The notes under the pieces were generated by a model. That model was not told the DNA's origin. It did no database searches and worked only from the letters and a program-made list of their open reading frames with translations. Positions 23,074 through 31,724 of a DNA stretch of 38,626 nt are shown piece by piece. Location of the stretch: assembly GCA_944358455.1 (NCBI GenBank), contig CALVRE010000014.1, positions 1-38,626 of the forward strand, given 5' to 3'. How positions within the stretch are numbered: position 1 is the first letter of the stretch; every line of letters begins with the position of its first letter. A program made the translations under genes and the position numbers. This stretch comes from an uncultured Bacilli bacterium (GTDB lineage: Bacteria; Bacillota_I; Bacilli_A; RF39; UBA660).

Positions 23074-23385
23074 ATGGCTTTAGTTCATGGAAATGAAAGT
23101 AACTTTAGTGATTTAACGAATCATGGATTAGTATTGGTAGATTTTTTTGCTACATGGTGTGGTCCTTGTAAAATGTTAGGCCCTGTATTGGAGGATTTAG
23201 CAAGTGATCGTTCTGAAGTAGAGATTGTCAAAGTTGATATTGACGAAAATGAAAATTTAGCAAAATCCTATGGAATTATGAGTGTTCCAACGTTAATGTT
23301 ATTTAAAGATGGACAATTAATCGATCAAAAAGTCGGATTTTTACCGAAGGAATTATTAACCAAATGGATTGAGGAACACAAATAA
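23074..23385 (+). CDS. trxA: Thioredoxin
   Basis: A 103-residue thioredoxin with the redox motif WCGPCK (about residues 27-32), VDFFATWC before it, and the cis-Pro loop SVPTLMLF. It reduces cytoplasmic disulfides. Length is standard and there is no signal peptide, so it is cytoplasmic. It follows the cvpA-like gene by 4 bases and is followed by a terminator. Confidence 0.97.
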   Translation: MALVHGNESNFSDLTNHGLVLVDFFATWCGPCKMLGPVLEDLASDRSEVEIVKVDIDENENLAKSYGIMSVPTLMLFKDGQLIDQKVGFLPKELLTKWIEEHK

Positions 23386-23403
23386 AGGATAATCTGTTTT
23401 TTT

Positions 23404-23430
23404 AGAAGAATGTTCTTTCATTCTTCTTTT
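23404..23430 (+). terminator. Terminator after trxA
   Basis: AGAAGAATG (23404-23412) pairs with CATTCTTCT (23419-23427) across a 6-base loop, then Ts. Confidence 0.75.
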
Positions 23431-23435
23431 CTTTT

Positions 23436-23444
23436 TGTTATAAT
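23436..23444 (+). promoter_or_regulatory. Extended -10 promoter of rsmE
   Basis: TGTTATAAT (23436-23444) directly follows the trxA terminator. No clear -35. It would drive rsmE and the acidic membrane protein gene. Confidence 0.6.
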
Positions 23445-23459
23445 GAAAACGGTGATAAT

Positions 23460-24170
23460 ATGCAACGATATTTTAGTAAAGAAAAGAATGGTCAAGAATT
23501 TCAATTATCTGGGGATGATCTTTATCACATTACTAGAGTAATGAGAATGAAAGATCATGAAGAAATAGAAGTTGTATATGAGGAGCAAGTCTTTTTATGT
23601 GAAATACGATTAGGGGAAGATGTTAAAGTAGTGATCAAAACAATACTTCCTAAAGTTGAGAAACGTGAACAGGAAATCGTTCTCGTTATTCCTTTATTGA
23701 AAGAGCAAAAAATGGATTACATTTTACAAAAAGCAACCGAGTTAGGAGTCACAAAAATTATTCCGGTGGTTATGGAAAGAAGTATTATTCGCTTAGAACC
23801 ATCAAAAGAAAATAAAAAAATGGAACGATGGACAAAAATATGCAAAGAAGCAAGTGAGCAATCAAAACGTGTAAAGATTCCAATCATAACGGAAGTAAAG
23901 CACTTTTCCGATCTAGCATGTATGGAAGGTGTAAAGTTTGTTTGTAGTACCCGCGAAAAAGAGAATAATTTGAAAAAATTTGTAGAGAAACATCAAAATT
24001 ATGGTACAATAATTATAGTAGTTGGTCCTGAAGGTGGACTATCGGAAAAAGAAGAGAAAGAACTAATTAAAATGGGGTTTGAATGTGTTTCATTGGGAGA
24101 ACGTATTATGCGTGTAGAGACCGTTCCTCTTTTTGTCTTGAGTATTTTGAATTTTCTTAATATGGAGTGA
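23460..24170 (+). CDS. rsmE: 16S rRNA m3U1498 methyltransferase
   Basis: A 236-residue SPOUT methyltransferase of the RsmE family, which methylates U1498 of 16S rRNA. It has an N-terminal PUA-like domain with YHITRVMRMK, then LLKEQKMDYILQKATELGV, and the knotted SAM site VGPEGGLSEKEE with LGERIMRVETVPL. The last motif is usually LGxRILRxETA, so Val-Pro replaces Ala; this is probably tolerated. Start at ATG 23460 with GGTG upstream. The next gene begins 4 bases after the stop. Confidence 0.93.
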   Translation: MQRYFSKEKNGQEFQLSGDDLYHITRVMRMKDHEEIEVVYEEQVFLCEIRLGEDVKVVIKTILPKVEKREQEIVLVIPLLKEQKMDYILQKATELGVTKIIPVVMERSIIRLEPSKENKKMERWTKICKEASEQSKRVKIPIITEVKHFSDLACMEGVKFVCSTREKENNLKKFVEKHQNYGTIIIVVGPEGGLSEKEEKELIKMGFECVSLGERIMRVETVPLFVLSILNFLNME

Positions 24171-24174
24171 TAGT

Positions 24175-24954
24175 ATGGAAGAAGTAATGAATTATATCGT
24201 CGAAAATCAAATGTTATTCTATGTAGTAGGGATCAGTATAGCAGTGTCGGCGATTCTTGTGATTGCGATTCATTTACTATCGAAAAAAAAGCCAAAAGAC
24301 GATTATTTTGAAGAGGTCGAAACACGAGATGAAGAAAAGAAAGAAGATCACGATCAGATCAAGGTGAAGCCGATCGAAGTTCATGATGAAGTGTTGACAC
24401 CAAAATCAGAACTTGATTTATTGTTAGAACAAATGCAAAAAGATTTGGAAAATGAAAAAGTGGATCCTACTTTGTCGTTTGAGGCTGAACAAGAAGAAAA
24501 TGCGATCATTAGTTATGAAGAATTGTTAAGAGCGAATCGTCAGCCTGTACTATCAGCAGAGGAAGAAGAAAAACAACCCCTTATTATGAGTGTCAAACAG
24601 TATGAGAAAATGCAAGAAAAGCCAGTTTTTACTGAGCTAGATATCAATGAACCTGTAAAAAGTAATAAAAAATTCAAAAATTCGGAGTTTATTTCGCCAA
24701 TTTATGGTAGAATAAATAGCAATCTTGATTATCCAAAAATTCCAAGTTTCCGTTCGAACGAAACGAAAGCATCAGAGCCAGTCAAAGAGGAAGTAGAAGA
24801 AGCAACATTACCTCCTATTACGGATACGATTTCAAAAAAGACGGTCAATACGGTAGAGTTAGAAAAAACATTGGATTTGGAAAAAATCATGGAAGAAATG
24901 AAGCGAAACGAAGAATTTTTACAGGCACTCAAAGAATTTAGAAAAAATTTATAA
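24175..24954 (+). CDS. Acidic single-pass membrane protein
   Basis: 259 residues. One transmembrane helix (about 14-36, FYVVGISIAVSAILVIAIHLL) is followed by basic SKKKPK, so the long tail is cytoplasmic. The tail is acidic and low-complexity, rich in Glu and Lys. It contains a segment EFISPIYGRINSNLDYPKIP (about 171-190) that stands out as compact and hydrophobic, perhaps a docking motif. It ends in an amphipathic helix (about 224-259: VELEKTLDLEKIMEEMK). An adaptor or divisome-type membrane anchor would fit, but no family is recognised. It is co-transcribed with rsmE and ends at a terminator. Confidence 0.6.
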   Translation: MEEVMNYIVENQMLFYVVGISIAVSAILVIAIHLLSKKKPKDDYFEEVETRDEEKKEDHDQIKVKPIEVHDEVLTPKSELDLLLEQMQKDLENEKVDPTLSFEAEQEENAIISYEELLRANRQPVLSAEEEEKQPLIMSVKQYEKMQEKPVFTELDINEPVKSNKKFKNSEFISPIYGRINSNLDYPKIPSFRSNETKASEPVKEEVEEATLPPITDTISKKTVNTVELEKTLDLEKIMEEMKRNEEFLQALKEFRKNL

Positions 24955-24976
24955 TAGGCCGATGGCCTATTTTTTT
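24954..24976 (+). terminator. Terminator before mtaB
   Basis: ATAGGCC (24954-24960), loop GAT, GGCCTAT (24964-24970) and six Ts. It lies immediately before the mtaB ribosome site GGAGG, so mtaB is either read through from rsmE or attenuated. I see no separate promoter in the 11-base gap. Confidence 0.8.
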
Positions 24977-24986
24977 GGAGGTTTAT

Positions 24987-26291
24987 ATGAAATTTAGAAT
25001 CGAAACATTAGGCTGTAAAGTAAACACTTACGAAAGTAATGTTATGAGTGATTTACTAAAAAATGCTGGATATATAGAAGCAAATAAAGAGGAACAGAGT
25101 GACATTGTCATTATCAATACATGTACGGTTACGAATACTGCTGATCAAAAATCGGGAAAAGTAATTCGTCATGCCGTCAAACATAATCCAGAAGCAATCA
25201 TCGTGGTATGTGGTTGTTATTCGCAAGTGAGTTTAGATAAAGTAAAAAAAATAGATGGTCTTGCCATCATTATTGGAAATCGTCATAAGAGTGAAATTGT
25301 TTCTCTTATCGAAGAATATAAAAGAACGAAAAAGCCGATCATCAAGATAGAAGATATTCGTCATAGTACATTTGAAACGATGCGTTTGAATAATTTTAAT
25401 CGAACTCGTGCTTTTGTTAAAATTGAAGATGGTTGTGATAATTTTTGTAGCTATTGTATTATTCCCTACAGTCGTGGAAATGTATGTAGTAAACATCCTA
25501 GCGAAGTTTTACTGGAAATTGAAACATTGATTGCGGAAGGTCATTCTGAAATTGTTTTAACAGGTATTCATACTGGACATTATGGGGCTGATTTGGATCA
25601 TTATCGTTTTTATGATTTATTGAAAGCAATTTTAGAGATAGAGGGATTAGAACGTCTGCGGATATCTAGTATTGAATTAAATGAAATTACGGATGATATT
25701 CTAGAACTTATGAAAGAACATGCTATTTTAGTGGATCATATGCATATTCCTTTGCAAGCGGGAAGTGATAAAATATTAAAACGAATGAATCGTAAATACG
25801 ATCTTGCTTACTTTAAAGAGCGAATTACCAAGATTCGTCAAATTCGTCCTCATATTTCTATCACAACGGATGTGATTGTTGGATTTCCTGGCGAAACAGA
25901 AGAGGATTTTCAAACGACCATTCAGACCGTGAAAGAGTTGAAATTTGCTAAAATCCACGTATTTCCTTATAGTGAAAGACGTGGAACAAAATCAGAATTG
26001 ATGACGGATAAATTATCAGAGGAAGTAAAAAAAGATCGTTCTAGAAGGTTAGTGGCAATTTCCAAAGAATTAGAAATGGCTTATATGAATGGGTTTTTAG
26101 GTACAGAAACATACTTTATTCCGGAAGTTGAAAAAAATGGTTGTTTAATTGGCCATACTGGCAATTATTTGTTGGTCAAAGCGAAAGGAGAAAAAAATCT
26201 ACTGCATCGTAATGTTCCGATCCGCATTACCGATATTCAATATCCATATGTAGAAGCGGAACTCTGTCAAAAGGGTGTACTTGAAAGTTGA
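24987..26291 (+). CDS. mtaB: tRNA ms2t6A methylthiotransferase MtaB
   Basis: A 434-residue radical SAM methylthiotransferase that converts t6A37 to ms2t6A in tRNAs reading ANN codons. UPF0004 domain: ETLGCKVNTYES, INTCTVTN and VCGCYSQV supply the three Cys of the auxiliary cluster. Radical SAM: GCDNFCSYCIIPYSRG gives CxxxCxxC. A TRAM-like C-terminal part (about 370-434) completes it. It starts at ATG 24987 after GGAGG; the in-frame TTG at 24975 lies in the terminator tail. The -35 of the next promoter overlaps its stop. Confidence 0.93.
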   Translation: MKFRIETLGCKVNTYESNVMSDLLKNAGYIEANKEEQSDIVIINTCTVTNTADQKSGKVIRHAVKHNPEAIIVVCGCYSQVSLDKVKKIDGLAIIIGNRHKSEIVSLIEEYKRTKKPIIKIEDIRHSTFETMRLNNFNRTRAFVKIEDGCDNFCSYCIIPYSRGNVCSKHPSEVLLEIETLIAEGHSEIVLTGIHTGHYGADLDHYRFYDLLKAILEIEGLERLRISSIELNEITDDILELMKEHAILVDHMHIPLQAGSDKILKRMNRKYDLAYFKERITKIRQIRPHISITTDVIVGFPGETEEDFQTTIQTVKELKFAKIHVFPYSERRGTKSELMTDKLSEEVKKDRSRRLVAISKELEMAYMNGFLGTETYFIPEVEKNGCLIGHTGNYLLVKAKGEKNLLHRNVPIRITDIQYPYVEAELCQKGVLES

Positions 26292-26316
26292 CATTTATGT
26301 AAAATGATAGTATAGT
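26288..26316 (+). promoter_or_regulatory. Strong promoter overlapping the mtaB stop
   Basis: TTGACA (26288-26293) contains the mtaB TGA, followed by a 17-base spacer and TATAGT (26311-26316). It drives the gene at 26341. Confidence 0.8.
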
Positions 26317-26340
26317 AATGCTAGAAATGGGAGTGATATT

Positions 26341-26886
26341 GTGGACGATCAATTAAAAGTTGGGTTTGGAAATAATAATAAAGCAGATTATCGTAAAACG
26401 GAACATTCATCAATCAAGATGACTTCTATATCGCCAAGAGTTATGAAACCAAAACGTAAATTGAAATTAATTCGATTAGCAGCTGTAGTTGCTGCAGTAG
26501 GACTTGGTTCTTATGGTGCGGTGAAATTGTACGATTACAATTACAATTATCGAGAAGTTTGTCACGATTTAAGTGGTGATTACATAATTAACGGAGAGGT
26601 TAATCATGTACATGATTTGACAGAGGAATATTTTATTTGTGATTATAAATATTATAATCCAAATGCAACGCAACAAGACATTGTGAAAGTCTTATCCGAT
26701 GGATCTTATACTTTTTATGCTAAGCACAATGGAAAGGTAAGATGGGATCATTCTGTTTCGGAAGATCAATTGAACGCAGAGCGATATCAAACTGAATGCA
26801 GAGAGTTTACTGATGATTTTATTGAAAATCATCCTGAGCTAGGTATTACTAGAACTATAGGTCATGATGGTGGTTTAACACATTGA
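26341..26886 (+). CDS. Cys-containing single-pass membrane protein
   Basis: 181 residues, GTG start with GGGAGTG 7 bases upstream. A basic N-terminal 45 residues is followed by one hydrophobic helix (about 43-65, LIRLAAVVAAVGLGSYGAV). A mostly polar exposed domain follows with Tyr-rich YDYNYNYREVC and three Cys (about 74, 100, 151), enough for one disulfide. It also has repeated His/Asp pairs. No family is recognised. A strong private promoter and terminator show a single-gene unit expressed at a good level. It may be an extracytoplasmic sensor or envelope protein. Confidence 0.6.
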   Translation: MDDQLKVGFGNNNKADYRKTEHSSIKMTSISPRVMKPKRKLKLIRLAAVVAAVGLGSYGAVKLYDYNYNYREVCHDLSGDYIINGEVNHVHDLTEEYFICDYKYYNPNATQQDIVKVLSDGSYTFYAKHNGKVRWDHSVSEDQLNAERYQTECREFTDDFIENHPELGITRTIGHDGGLTH

Positions 26887-26892
26887 CCATTC

Positions 26893-26916
26893 AAAGAGAA
26901 ATTATTTTCTCTTTTT
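26893..26916 (+). terminator. Terminator after the Cys-containing membrane protein gene
   Basis: AAAGAGAAA (26893-26901) pairs with TTTCTCTTT (26906-26914) across a 4-base loop, then Ts. The stem is AT-rich but perfect. Confidence 0.7.
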
Positions 26917-26967
26917 CTTTGCCTTGTTTTATGAACATTTGTTTGATATAATGAATATGGTGATAAT

Positions 26968-29187
26968 ATGAAGACATATATCAAAGGAAATTATCGAAGA
27001 AGTATTTTTACTTCTGATAAAGGATATGTAATTGGATTATTCAAGGTTCGTGATACGAATGATGAATCGATGATGGATTATGTTAATAAAACGATTACAT
27101 TTACTGGATATTTTCATGAATTAAACGAAGATGATACTTATCTTTTTTATGGTGAAGGAGTCAATCATCCACGATATGGTTTTCAATATCAAGTTGAGGA
27201 ATATGAACGTGTAAAACCCAAGGATAAAGATGGAATTATCGAGTTTTTAGCAAGTGATTTATTTCCTGGAGTTGGTGAAAAATTGGCGACAACGATCGTT
27301 GAAACATTAGGAGAAGGTACTCTCGATATTATTTTACAAAATCCGGAGCAACTTTCTTTAGTTCCCAAATTGACGAGTAAAAAGGCTAAAAAAATTGTAG
27401 AAATATTAAATAAATATGAGGAGAGTCATAAGACGATTGTCTATCTTACGGAGTTGGGATTCAATATGAAAGATGCGCTTAATATTTATAATACTTATAA
27501 GCAAGATACGATTCGCAAGGTAGAACATAATTTATATGAATTAATCGATGAAGTAGATGAAATTACGTTTCCCAAAATTGATCCCATCTCCATCAAACTT
27601 GATATTCAACCCAATGATGAGCGAAGGGTAAAAGCTTGTATTCTTTATGTCATGAATGATTTATGTTTTCAAAATGGTGATACTTATCTATCAAAGGAAG
27701 AAATTTATTATAAAACAAATACTTATTTAAAATTTGAATTAGAAGAAGATTCATATGCTGGTTATTTGCAAGAATTAGAAGAGGACTCTAAAATTGTCAT
27801 CGAGGAAAATCGTTATTATTTGATGAATTTTTATGAAGCAGAATGTAATATTGCCGCAAAAATACATAAACTATCAATGATGGAACCAATTTCTTATAAA
27901 AAATTAGCTTATCGTCTAGAAGAGATGGAGCGTGCCAGCGGTATTACTTATAATGAAAAACAAAAAGAGGCAATTACAAAAGCTTTAGAACAAAACGTTT
28001 TAATTATTACAGGCGGTCCTGGAACTGGAAAGACAACCATCATTCGTGCGATTGTCGAATTATATCAAATGTTAAATGACTTGAATGACGATGAGTTAGT
28101 GAAAGAACTTTGCCTTTTGGCTCCGACGGGAAGAGCCAGTAAACGTATGAGTGAATCGACTTTACTGCCAGCTAGTACGATTCATCGTTTTTTAAAGTGG
28201 AACAAAGAAAATAATGAATTTCGAGTCAATGAAGAGAACAAAGACAAGAGTAAATTAATTATTATTGATGAAGTGAGTATGATCGATACATTGCTTATGG
28301 ATAGTTTACTTAAGGGACTTATGGATAACATTAAATTGATTATGGTTGGTGATTTTAATCAACTACCTAGTGTTGGTCCTGGACAAGTCTTAAAGGATAT
28401 GATTGAAAGTGGTGTGATCGATACTGTTCATCTCGATCTTTTATATCGTCAGGATGAAAATTCTTACATTCCAACTTTAGCGTTAGAAATAAAAGAGAAC
28501 AATTTAAGTGATCATTATTTAGAGACGAAAAGTGATTATACTTTTTTACAATGTTCGAGTGCGTCGATTCGTGAAAATTTAAAAGAATTATGTAGAACGG
28601 TAATCCATAAAGGCTATGATTATAAACGAGTACAAGTGATGGCGCCGATGTATCGTGGTGAAAATGGGATTGATAATTTAAATCGTGAGTTACAAGATGT
28701 TTTTAATCCACCTAGTGATGAAAAAAGAGAAATTACTTATGGAGAAGTTATTTTTCGTGAACACGATAAAATTTTACAACTTGTCAATCAACCAGAAGAA
28801 AACGTCTATAATGGAGATATAGGTGAAATTCGTATGATCATTCCAAGTAGTCGTAGCGATAGTGGTAAAAATGAAATTTATGTTGATTATGATGGGAATT
28901 TAGTGAAATATCTTCCCAAAGATTTTGCTTCTATCAAACATGGTTTTGTCATTACCATTCATAAATCACAAGGAAGTGAGTTTGAAGTTGTTATCATGCC
29001 GATCAGTCGTTCTTATTATCGCATGCTTTATCGAAAGTTAATTTATACTGGTGTTACACGTGCTAAGAAAAAGCTAATTTTGATCGGAGAACCACAAGCG
29101 TTCCTTTATAGTGTGGAGAATAATAATGAATATATACGAAAGACAAGTCTTTTAGAAAAACTTCGACAATTTGTGAATAAATCATAA
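26968..29187 (+). CDS. recD2: ATP-dependent DNA helicase RecD2
   Basis: A 739-residue SF1B 5'-3' helicase of the RecD2/YrrC type, which acts in replication restart and repair without RecBC. An N-terminal OB-like region and helix-hairpin-helix repeats come first (FPGVGEKLATTIVETLG, about 90-110). Walker A GGPGTGKTT is near 348-356, with APTGRASKRM, Walker B IIIDEVSM, GDFNQLPSVGPG, VQVMAPMYRG and HKSQGSEFEVVI with TGVTRAKKKL at the end. Length is close to the family's 740-800. An extended -10 TGATATAAT (26944-26952) lies upstream. Confidence 0.95.
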   Translation: MKTYIKGNYRRSIFTSDKGYVIGLFKVRDTNDESMMDYVNKTITFTGYFHELNEDDTYLFYGEGVNHPRYGFQYQVEEYERVKPKDKDGIIEFLASDLFPGVGEKLATTIVETLGEGTLDIILQNPEQLSLVPKLTSKKAKKIVEILNKYEESHKTIVYLTELGFNMKDALNIYNTYKQDTIRKVEHNLYELIDEVDEITFPKIDPISIKLDIQPNDERRVKACILYVMNDLCFQNGDTYLSKEEIYYKTNTYLKFELEEDSYAGYLQELEEDSKIVIEENRYYLMNFYEAECNIAAKIHKLSMMEPISYKKLAYRLEEMERASGITYNEKQKEAITKALEQNVLIITGGPGTGKTTIIRAIVELYQMLNDLNDDELVKELCLLAPTGRASKRMSESTLLPASTIHRFLKWNKENNEFRVNEENKDKSKLIIIDEVSMIDTLLMDSLLKGLMDNIKLIMVGDFNQLPSVGPGQVLKDMIESGVIDTVHLDLLYRQDENSYIPTLALEIKENNLSDHYLETKSDYTFLQCSSASIRENLKELCRTVIHKGYDYKRVQVMAPMYRGENGIDNLNRELQDVFNPPSDEKREITYGEVIFREHDKILQLVNQPEENVYNGDIGEIRMIIPSSRSDSGKNEIYVDYDGNLVKYLPKDFASIKHGFVITIHKSQGSEFEVVIMPISRSYYRMLYRKLIYTGVTRAKKKLILIGEPQAFLYSVENNNEYIRKTSLLEKLRQFVNKS

Positions 29188-29206
29188 AAAATTTCTCAAA
29201 CTAGTA

Positions 29207-29231
29207 ATGTATGTAAGTGGTTTACATACAT
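29207..29231. promoter_or_regulatory. Perfect 10-bp inverted repeat, operator-like
   Basis: ATGTATGTAA (29207-29216) and TTACATACAT (29222-29231) flank GTGGT. There is no T run after it, so it is not an intrinsic terminator. It lies 31 bases before the start of the 57-residue ORF. The ATGT...ACAT arms resemble repressor sites of several small regulator families, but none can be assigned. Confidence 0.5.
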
Positions 29232-29262
29232 GTCATACGTTCTAGCGAAAAGGGTGATAAGT

Positions 29263-29436
29263 ATGAAAATGGCAAAAGACATGGCGTTTATGGCGCTTGG
29301 TGCTGGTGCAGTTTTAGCATATCAAAAGTATAAAGAGCCTGTAAAAAAACAGGTTAATAAGGTTGCAAAAGATATGGAAAAATCCATGAAGCAAGTAACG
29401 AAAAAAGCTAATGATAAGCTAGAAGATATGATGTAG
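29263..29436 (+). CDS. Small YtxH-like membrane protein, 57 aa
   Basis: 57 residues: a short N-terminal hydrophobic helix (MAFMALGAGAVLAYQKY, about 7-23) followed by a Lys-rich amphipathic helix (KKQVNKVAKDMEKSMKQVTK). This resembles small YtxH-type stress or envelope proteins by layout only. AAAAGGGTG precedes ATG 29263. The in-frame ATG at 29230 lies inside the inverted repeat and has no ribosome site. It forms a single-gene unit with its own terminator. Confidence 0.6.
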   Translation: MKMAKDMAFMALGAGAVLAYQKYKEPVKKQVNKVAKDMEKSMKQVTKKANDKLEDMM

Positions 29437-29439
29437 TAG

Positions 29440-29464
29440 AAATCCTCCATTTGGAGGATTTTTT
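29440..29464 (+). terminator. Terminator after the 57-residue ORF
   Basis: AAATCCTCCA (29440-29449) pairs with TGGAGGATTT (29452-29461), then Ts to 29464. The CTCC/GGAG stem is strong. Confidence 0.85.
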
Positions 29465-29516
29465 GTTGCCTTTTTTGATGATGTGTTGTACGATTAATAT
29501 AGAATGGAGGGACCAT

Positions 29517-30050
29517 ATGAAGTATTTTTTGATCTTACCATTTATTTTGATCTTATGGTTATTTTATCTTTATTATCGATGGAAAACACTAAAACAATTA
29601 TTGGAAAAGGTACAACAAAAGTTTCGAGAATTGAATTTATTATTCTTGGAACGTTGGAATCGTATTCCTGGTTTTGTTCGTATATTAAGAACGGTAATGC
29701 CTGAAGAACGTGTCAAAATAGAAGAGTTATTATTATTACATAATCATATTTATGATCGATTACAAGATGATGAAAAAATAAAAGTGAACGAAAGAATCAC
29801 GATAGTATTGCATGGAATACTTAGTAAGATCAATTTACAAGAGATCAATCTTACAAGTAATGCTTATCAGGATGGGAAAGAAAATATCATGGAAATAGAA
29901 ACAAAAATCGCCAGTGTAAGCAGGGAATATAATTCATTTGTCTTACAATATCAAAAGAAAAAACAAACTTTTGGGGGACGCTTTTTATCTCGCATTGCTA
30001 ATTTAGAGGATCCTTGTCTTTTTTTAGTAGAAATAGAAGATAATGGATAG
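29517..30050 (+). CDS. LemA-family-like membrane protein
   Basis: A 177-residue protein: N-terminal membrane helix (residues 2-20), then a helical domain resembling LemA. It has a coiled first helix (LKQLLEKVQQKFRELNLLFLERWNRIPGFVRIL) and a final helix with MEIETKIASVSREYNSFVLQYQ (LemA: ...R..YN..V..YN). LemA proteins are membrane-anchored four-helix bundles of unclear function. The N-terminal RR.dLIPNLV-type motif is degenerate (ERWNRIPGFV). GGAGGG is 5 bases before ATG 29517. Confidence 0.65.
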   Translation: MKYFLILPFILILWLFYLYYRWKTLKQLLEKVQQKFRELNLLFLERWNRIPGFVRILRTVMPEERVKIEELLLLHNHIYDRLQDDEKIKVNERITIVLHGILSKINLQEINLTSNAYQDGKENIMEIETKIASVSREYNSFVLQYQKKKQTFGGRFLSRIANLEDPCLFLVEIEDNG

Positions 30051-30122
30051 TGGCCGAGTCTTGAGGGGATCATTTTCTTCTACTTGAAAATGTGTTATAA
30101 TAAAAAAGAAAGTAGGATGTGT

Positions 30123-30686
30123 ATGAACAGAGAAACGTTTTATAATGTAATTTTTCCGGTATGGTTATTGTTATTATTTCCACCCCTTATTTTTGCTACG
30201 ATAATTGGTAATTTCATCGTCGATAGTCTTGTTATTTTGTTTTGCATTTGGCTTTTAAAAATTAGCGATAAAAGTGTTTATAGAAAAGTGATTTGGAAAG
30301 TATGGATATTTGGATTTTTAGCAGATATATTGGGATCTCTTTTATTATTAGGTGGTGCTTATTTATTTGATTTTAATAGTTTTCTATATGAACATTTGGT
30401 CAATCCTCTTTATTTAAATCCGAGTGATAGTTTTTTATCTTTAGCTTTTTGTTTATTTACGATTGTTGTGAGTGGTTTATGTATTTATTTCTTCAACAAG
30501 AAGTACAGTTTTGAAAAGACAAATTTAAAAGAGTATGAGAAGAAGAAAATTGCTTTTTTACTGGCGATCATTACAGCACCTTACATGTTTTTAATTCCTC
30601 TTGAACCTTTTCTTGATCAGAATCCACCTTTGGAAATCGCGAGTCCTGTTAGTGAGTGTGTGAATGGTGAAAGTTCTAACTGTTAG
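30123..30686 (+). CDS. Polytopic membrane protein, unknown
   Basis: 187 residues with four or five hydrophobic segments (about 10-30, 31-47, 60-82, 105-128, 142-160). It ends in a polar exposed tail with two Cys (SECVNGESSNC). An extended -10 TGTTATAAT (30093-30101) means the in-frame ATG at 30084 is not transcribed; ATG 30123 follows AGTAGGATG. Its 3' end overlaps the ASCH gene by 23 bases, so the two are coupled. No family is recognised. Confidence 0.6.
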   Translation: MNRETFYNVIFPVWLLLLFPPLIFATIIGNFIVDSLVILFCIWLLKISDKSVYRKVIWKVWIFGFLADILGSLLLLGGAYLFDFNSFLYEHLVNPLYLNPSDSFLSLAFCLFTIVVSGLCIYFFNKKYSFEKTNLKEYEKKKIAFLLAIITAPYMFLIPLEPFLDQNPPLEIASPVSECVNGESSNC

Positions 30687-31053
30687 AGAACCTTGGGCAA
30701 GTTTAATTGCTTATGGGTATAAAGAATATGAATTTCGCAACTGGAAGACGAATTATCGTGGAGAACTTTATATTCATGCGGGAAAAGGTTTCGAAAAAGA
30801 ATATGCATCTTTAGTGAAAACCTTTCATTTACCAATTTCCCGTGGTATGATTATTGCCAAAGCAAAATTGGTGGATTGTATACCTGTTACAAGTGAATTT
30901 GAGGACGCTTTAATAAAGAAAGATGAAATGATTTATGGTAAAAGTAGGGGTCGTGGTGGATACGCTTGGAAACTTACGGAAATAGAATTGTTGGAGCATC
31001 CGATTCCTTGTAATGGAAAATTGAGTATTTGGAATTATCAGGAAGAGGACTAA
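30664..31053 (+). CDS. ASCH-domain protein
   Basis: A 129-residue ASCH (PUA-like) protein: VLTVREPWASLIAYGYKEYEFRNW at the start, YRGELYIHAGKG, GMIIAKAKLVDC and GGYAWKLTEIELLE. The family binds RNA or modified nucleosides; some members hydrolyse N4-acetylcytidine. The N-terminal QPWAsxIaxGxKxxExRxw pattern is clear. Which nucleic acid or nucleoside it uses cannot be told. It overlaps the upstream membrane protein gene. A GTG at 30667 is an alternative start. Confidence 0.85.
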   Translation: MVKVLTVREPWASLIAYGYKEYEFRNWKTNYRGELYIHAGKGFEKEYASLVKTFHLPISRGMIIAKAKLVDCIPVTSEFEDALIKKDEMIYGKSRGRGGYAWKLTEIELLEHPIPCNGKLSIWNYQEED

Positions 31054-31081
31054 ATGGAGGATTCTTTATTTTAAAAAGATG

Positions 31082-31115
31082 AAAAAGAAATAGAACAATG
31101 TCTATTTCTTTTTTT
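31082..31115. terminator. Bidirectional terminator between ASCH and pgsA-like genes
   Basis: A 13-bp stem (31082-31094 with 31101-31113) with a 6-base loop, flanked by A and T runs. It covers the last codons (EKKK-stop) of the minus-strand phosphatidyltransferase gene. Confidence 0.8.
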
Positions 31116-31695
31116 CTTGTGTATATAAGTAATAATTTTTTCCATATAGATAAATACAAGCTGCTTGTAGTCCAAGGGTTGCTCCAATTAAATAGGGAAG
31201 TAGAAACGATAAGTCAGGGATGATATGAATTAGAATGGCACCAATAAATGTCGCACATAAAATGTTGTTTTTAAATCTTCCTGTATCGATACTTTTCGAA
31301 TAATGGGTCTTAGAGTGAATGTATAAGTTTTCAATGGCAATGATGAGTTCCATAAGATAGATAGGTAATAGAGTAGGGTATTTCAATACTAACGGAATCA
31401 AACAAAACGTCAAAAATTTATCGGAAATGGTATCCATCATCGACCCAAATTGGGATGTGATTTCGTAGTGACGGGCAAGTTTACCGTCAAATAGATCGGT
31501 GAGCATTAAAATAACGGAAATGATAATGGTAACGAAGGTTGGAAAATAAAAGATCGATAGTGTGATCAAGGGAGCTAGAATTAAACGACTGGTCGTTAAA
31601 ATGGTTGGTAATTTCTTTATAAAACTCCCTTTCGTACGCTTTTGCCAATCGTGATATTCATACCAAAAATTTTCCAAAATAGATAATTGTTTCAT
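31102..31695 (-). CDS. CDP-alcohol phosphatidyltransferase
   Basis: A 197-residue membrane enzyme with the complete family motif D-x2-DG-x2-AR-x8-G-x3-D-x3-D in DLFDGKLARHYEITSQFGSM then MDTISD (about 67-92). It transfers a phosphatidyl group from CDP-diacylglycerol to an alcohol. By size it is most like PgsA (glycerol phosphate acceptor), but the acceptor is not certain. There are about six hydrophobic segments and a Lys-rich C-terminus. An N-terminal 30-residue polar extension (YEYHDWQKRTKGSF) precedes the membrane core. GAGGTG precedes the ATG, and a TTGACA/TAAAAT promoter lies upstream. Confidence 0.88.
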   Translation of the reverse strand: MKQLSILENFWYEYHDWQKRTKGSFIKKLPTILTTSRLILAPLITLSIFYFPTFVTIIISVILMLTDLFDGKLARHYEITSQFGSMMDTISDKFLTFCLIPLVLKYPTLLPIYLMELIIAIENLYIHSKTHYSKSIDTGRFKNNILCATFIGAILIHIIPDLSFLLPYLIGATLGLQAACIYLYGKNYYLYTQEKKK

Positions 31696-31724
31696 GATTA
31701 CACCTCTTGTACATATCTGTTTTT

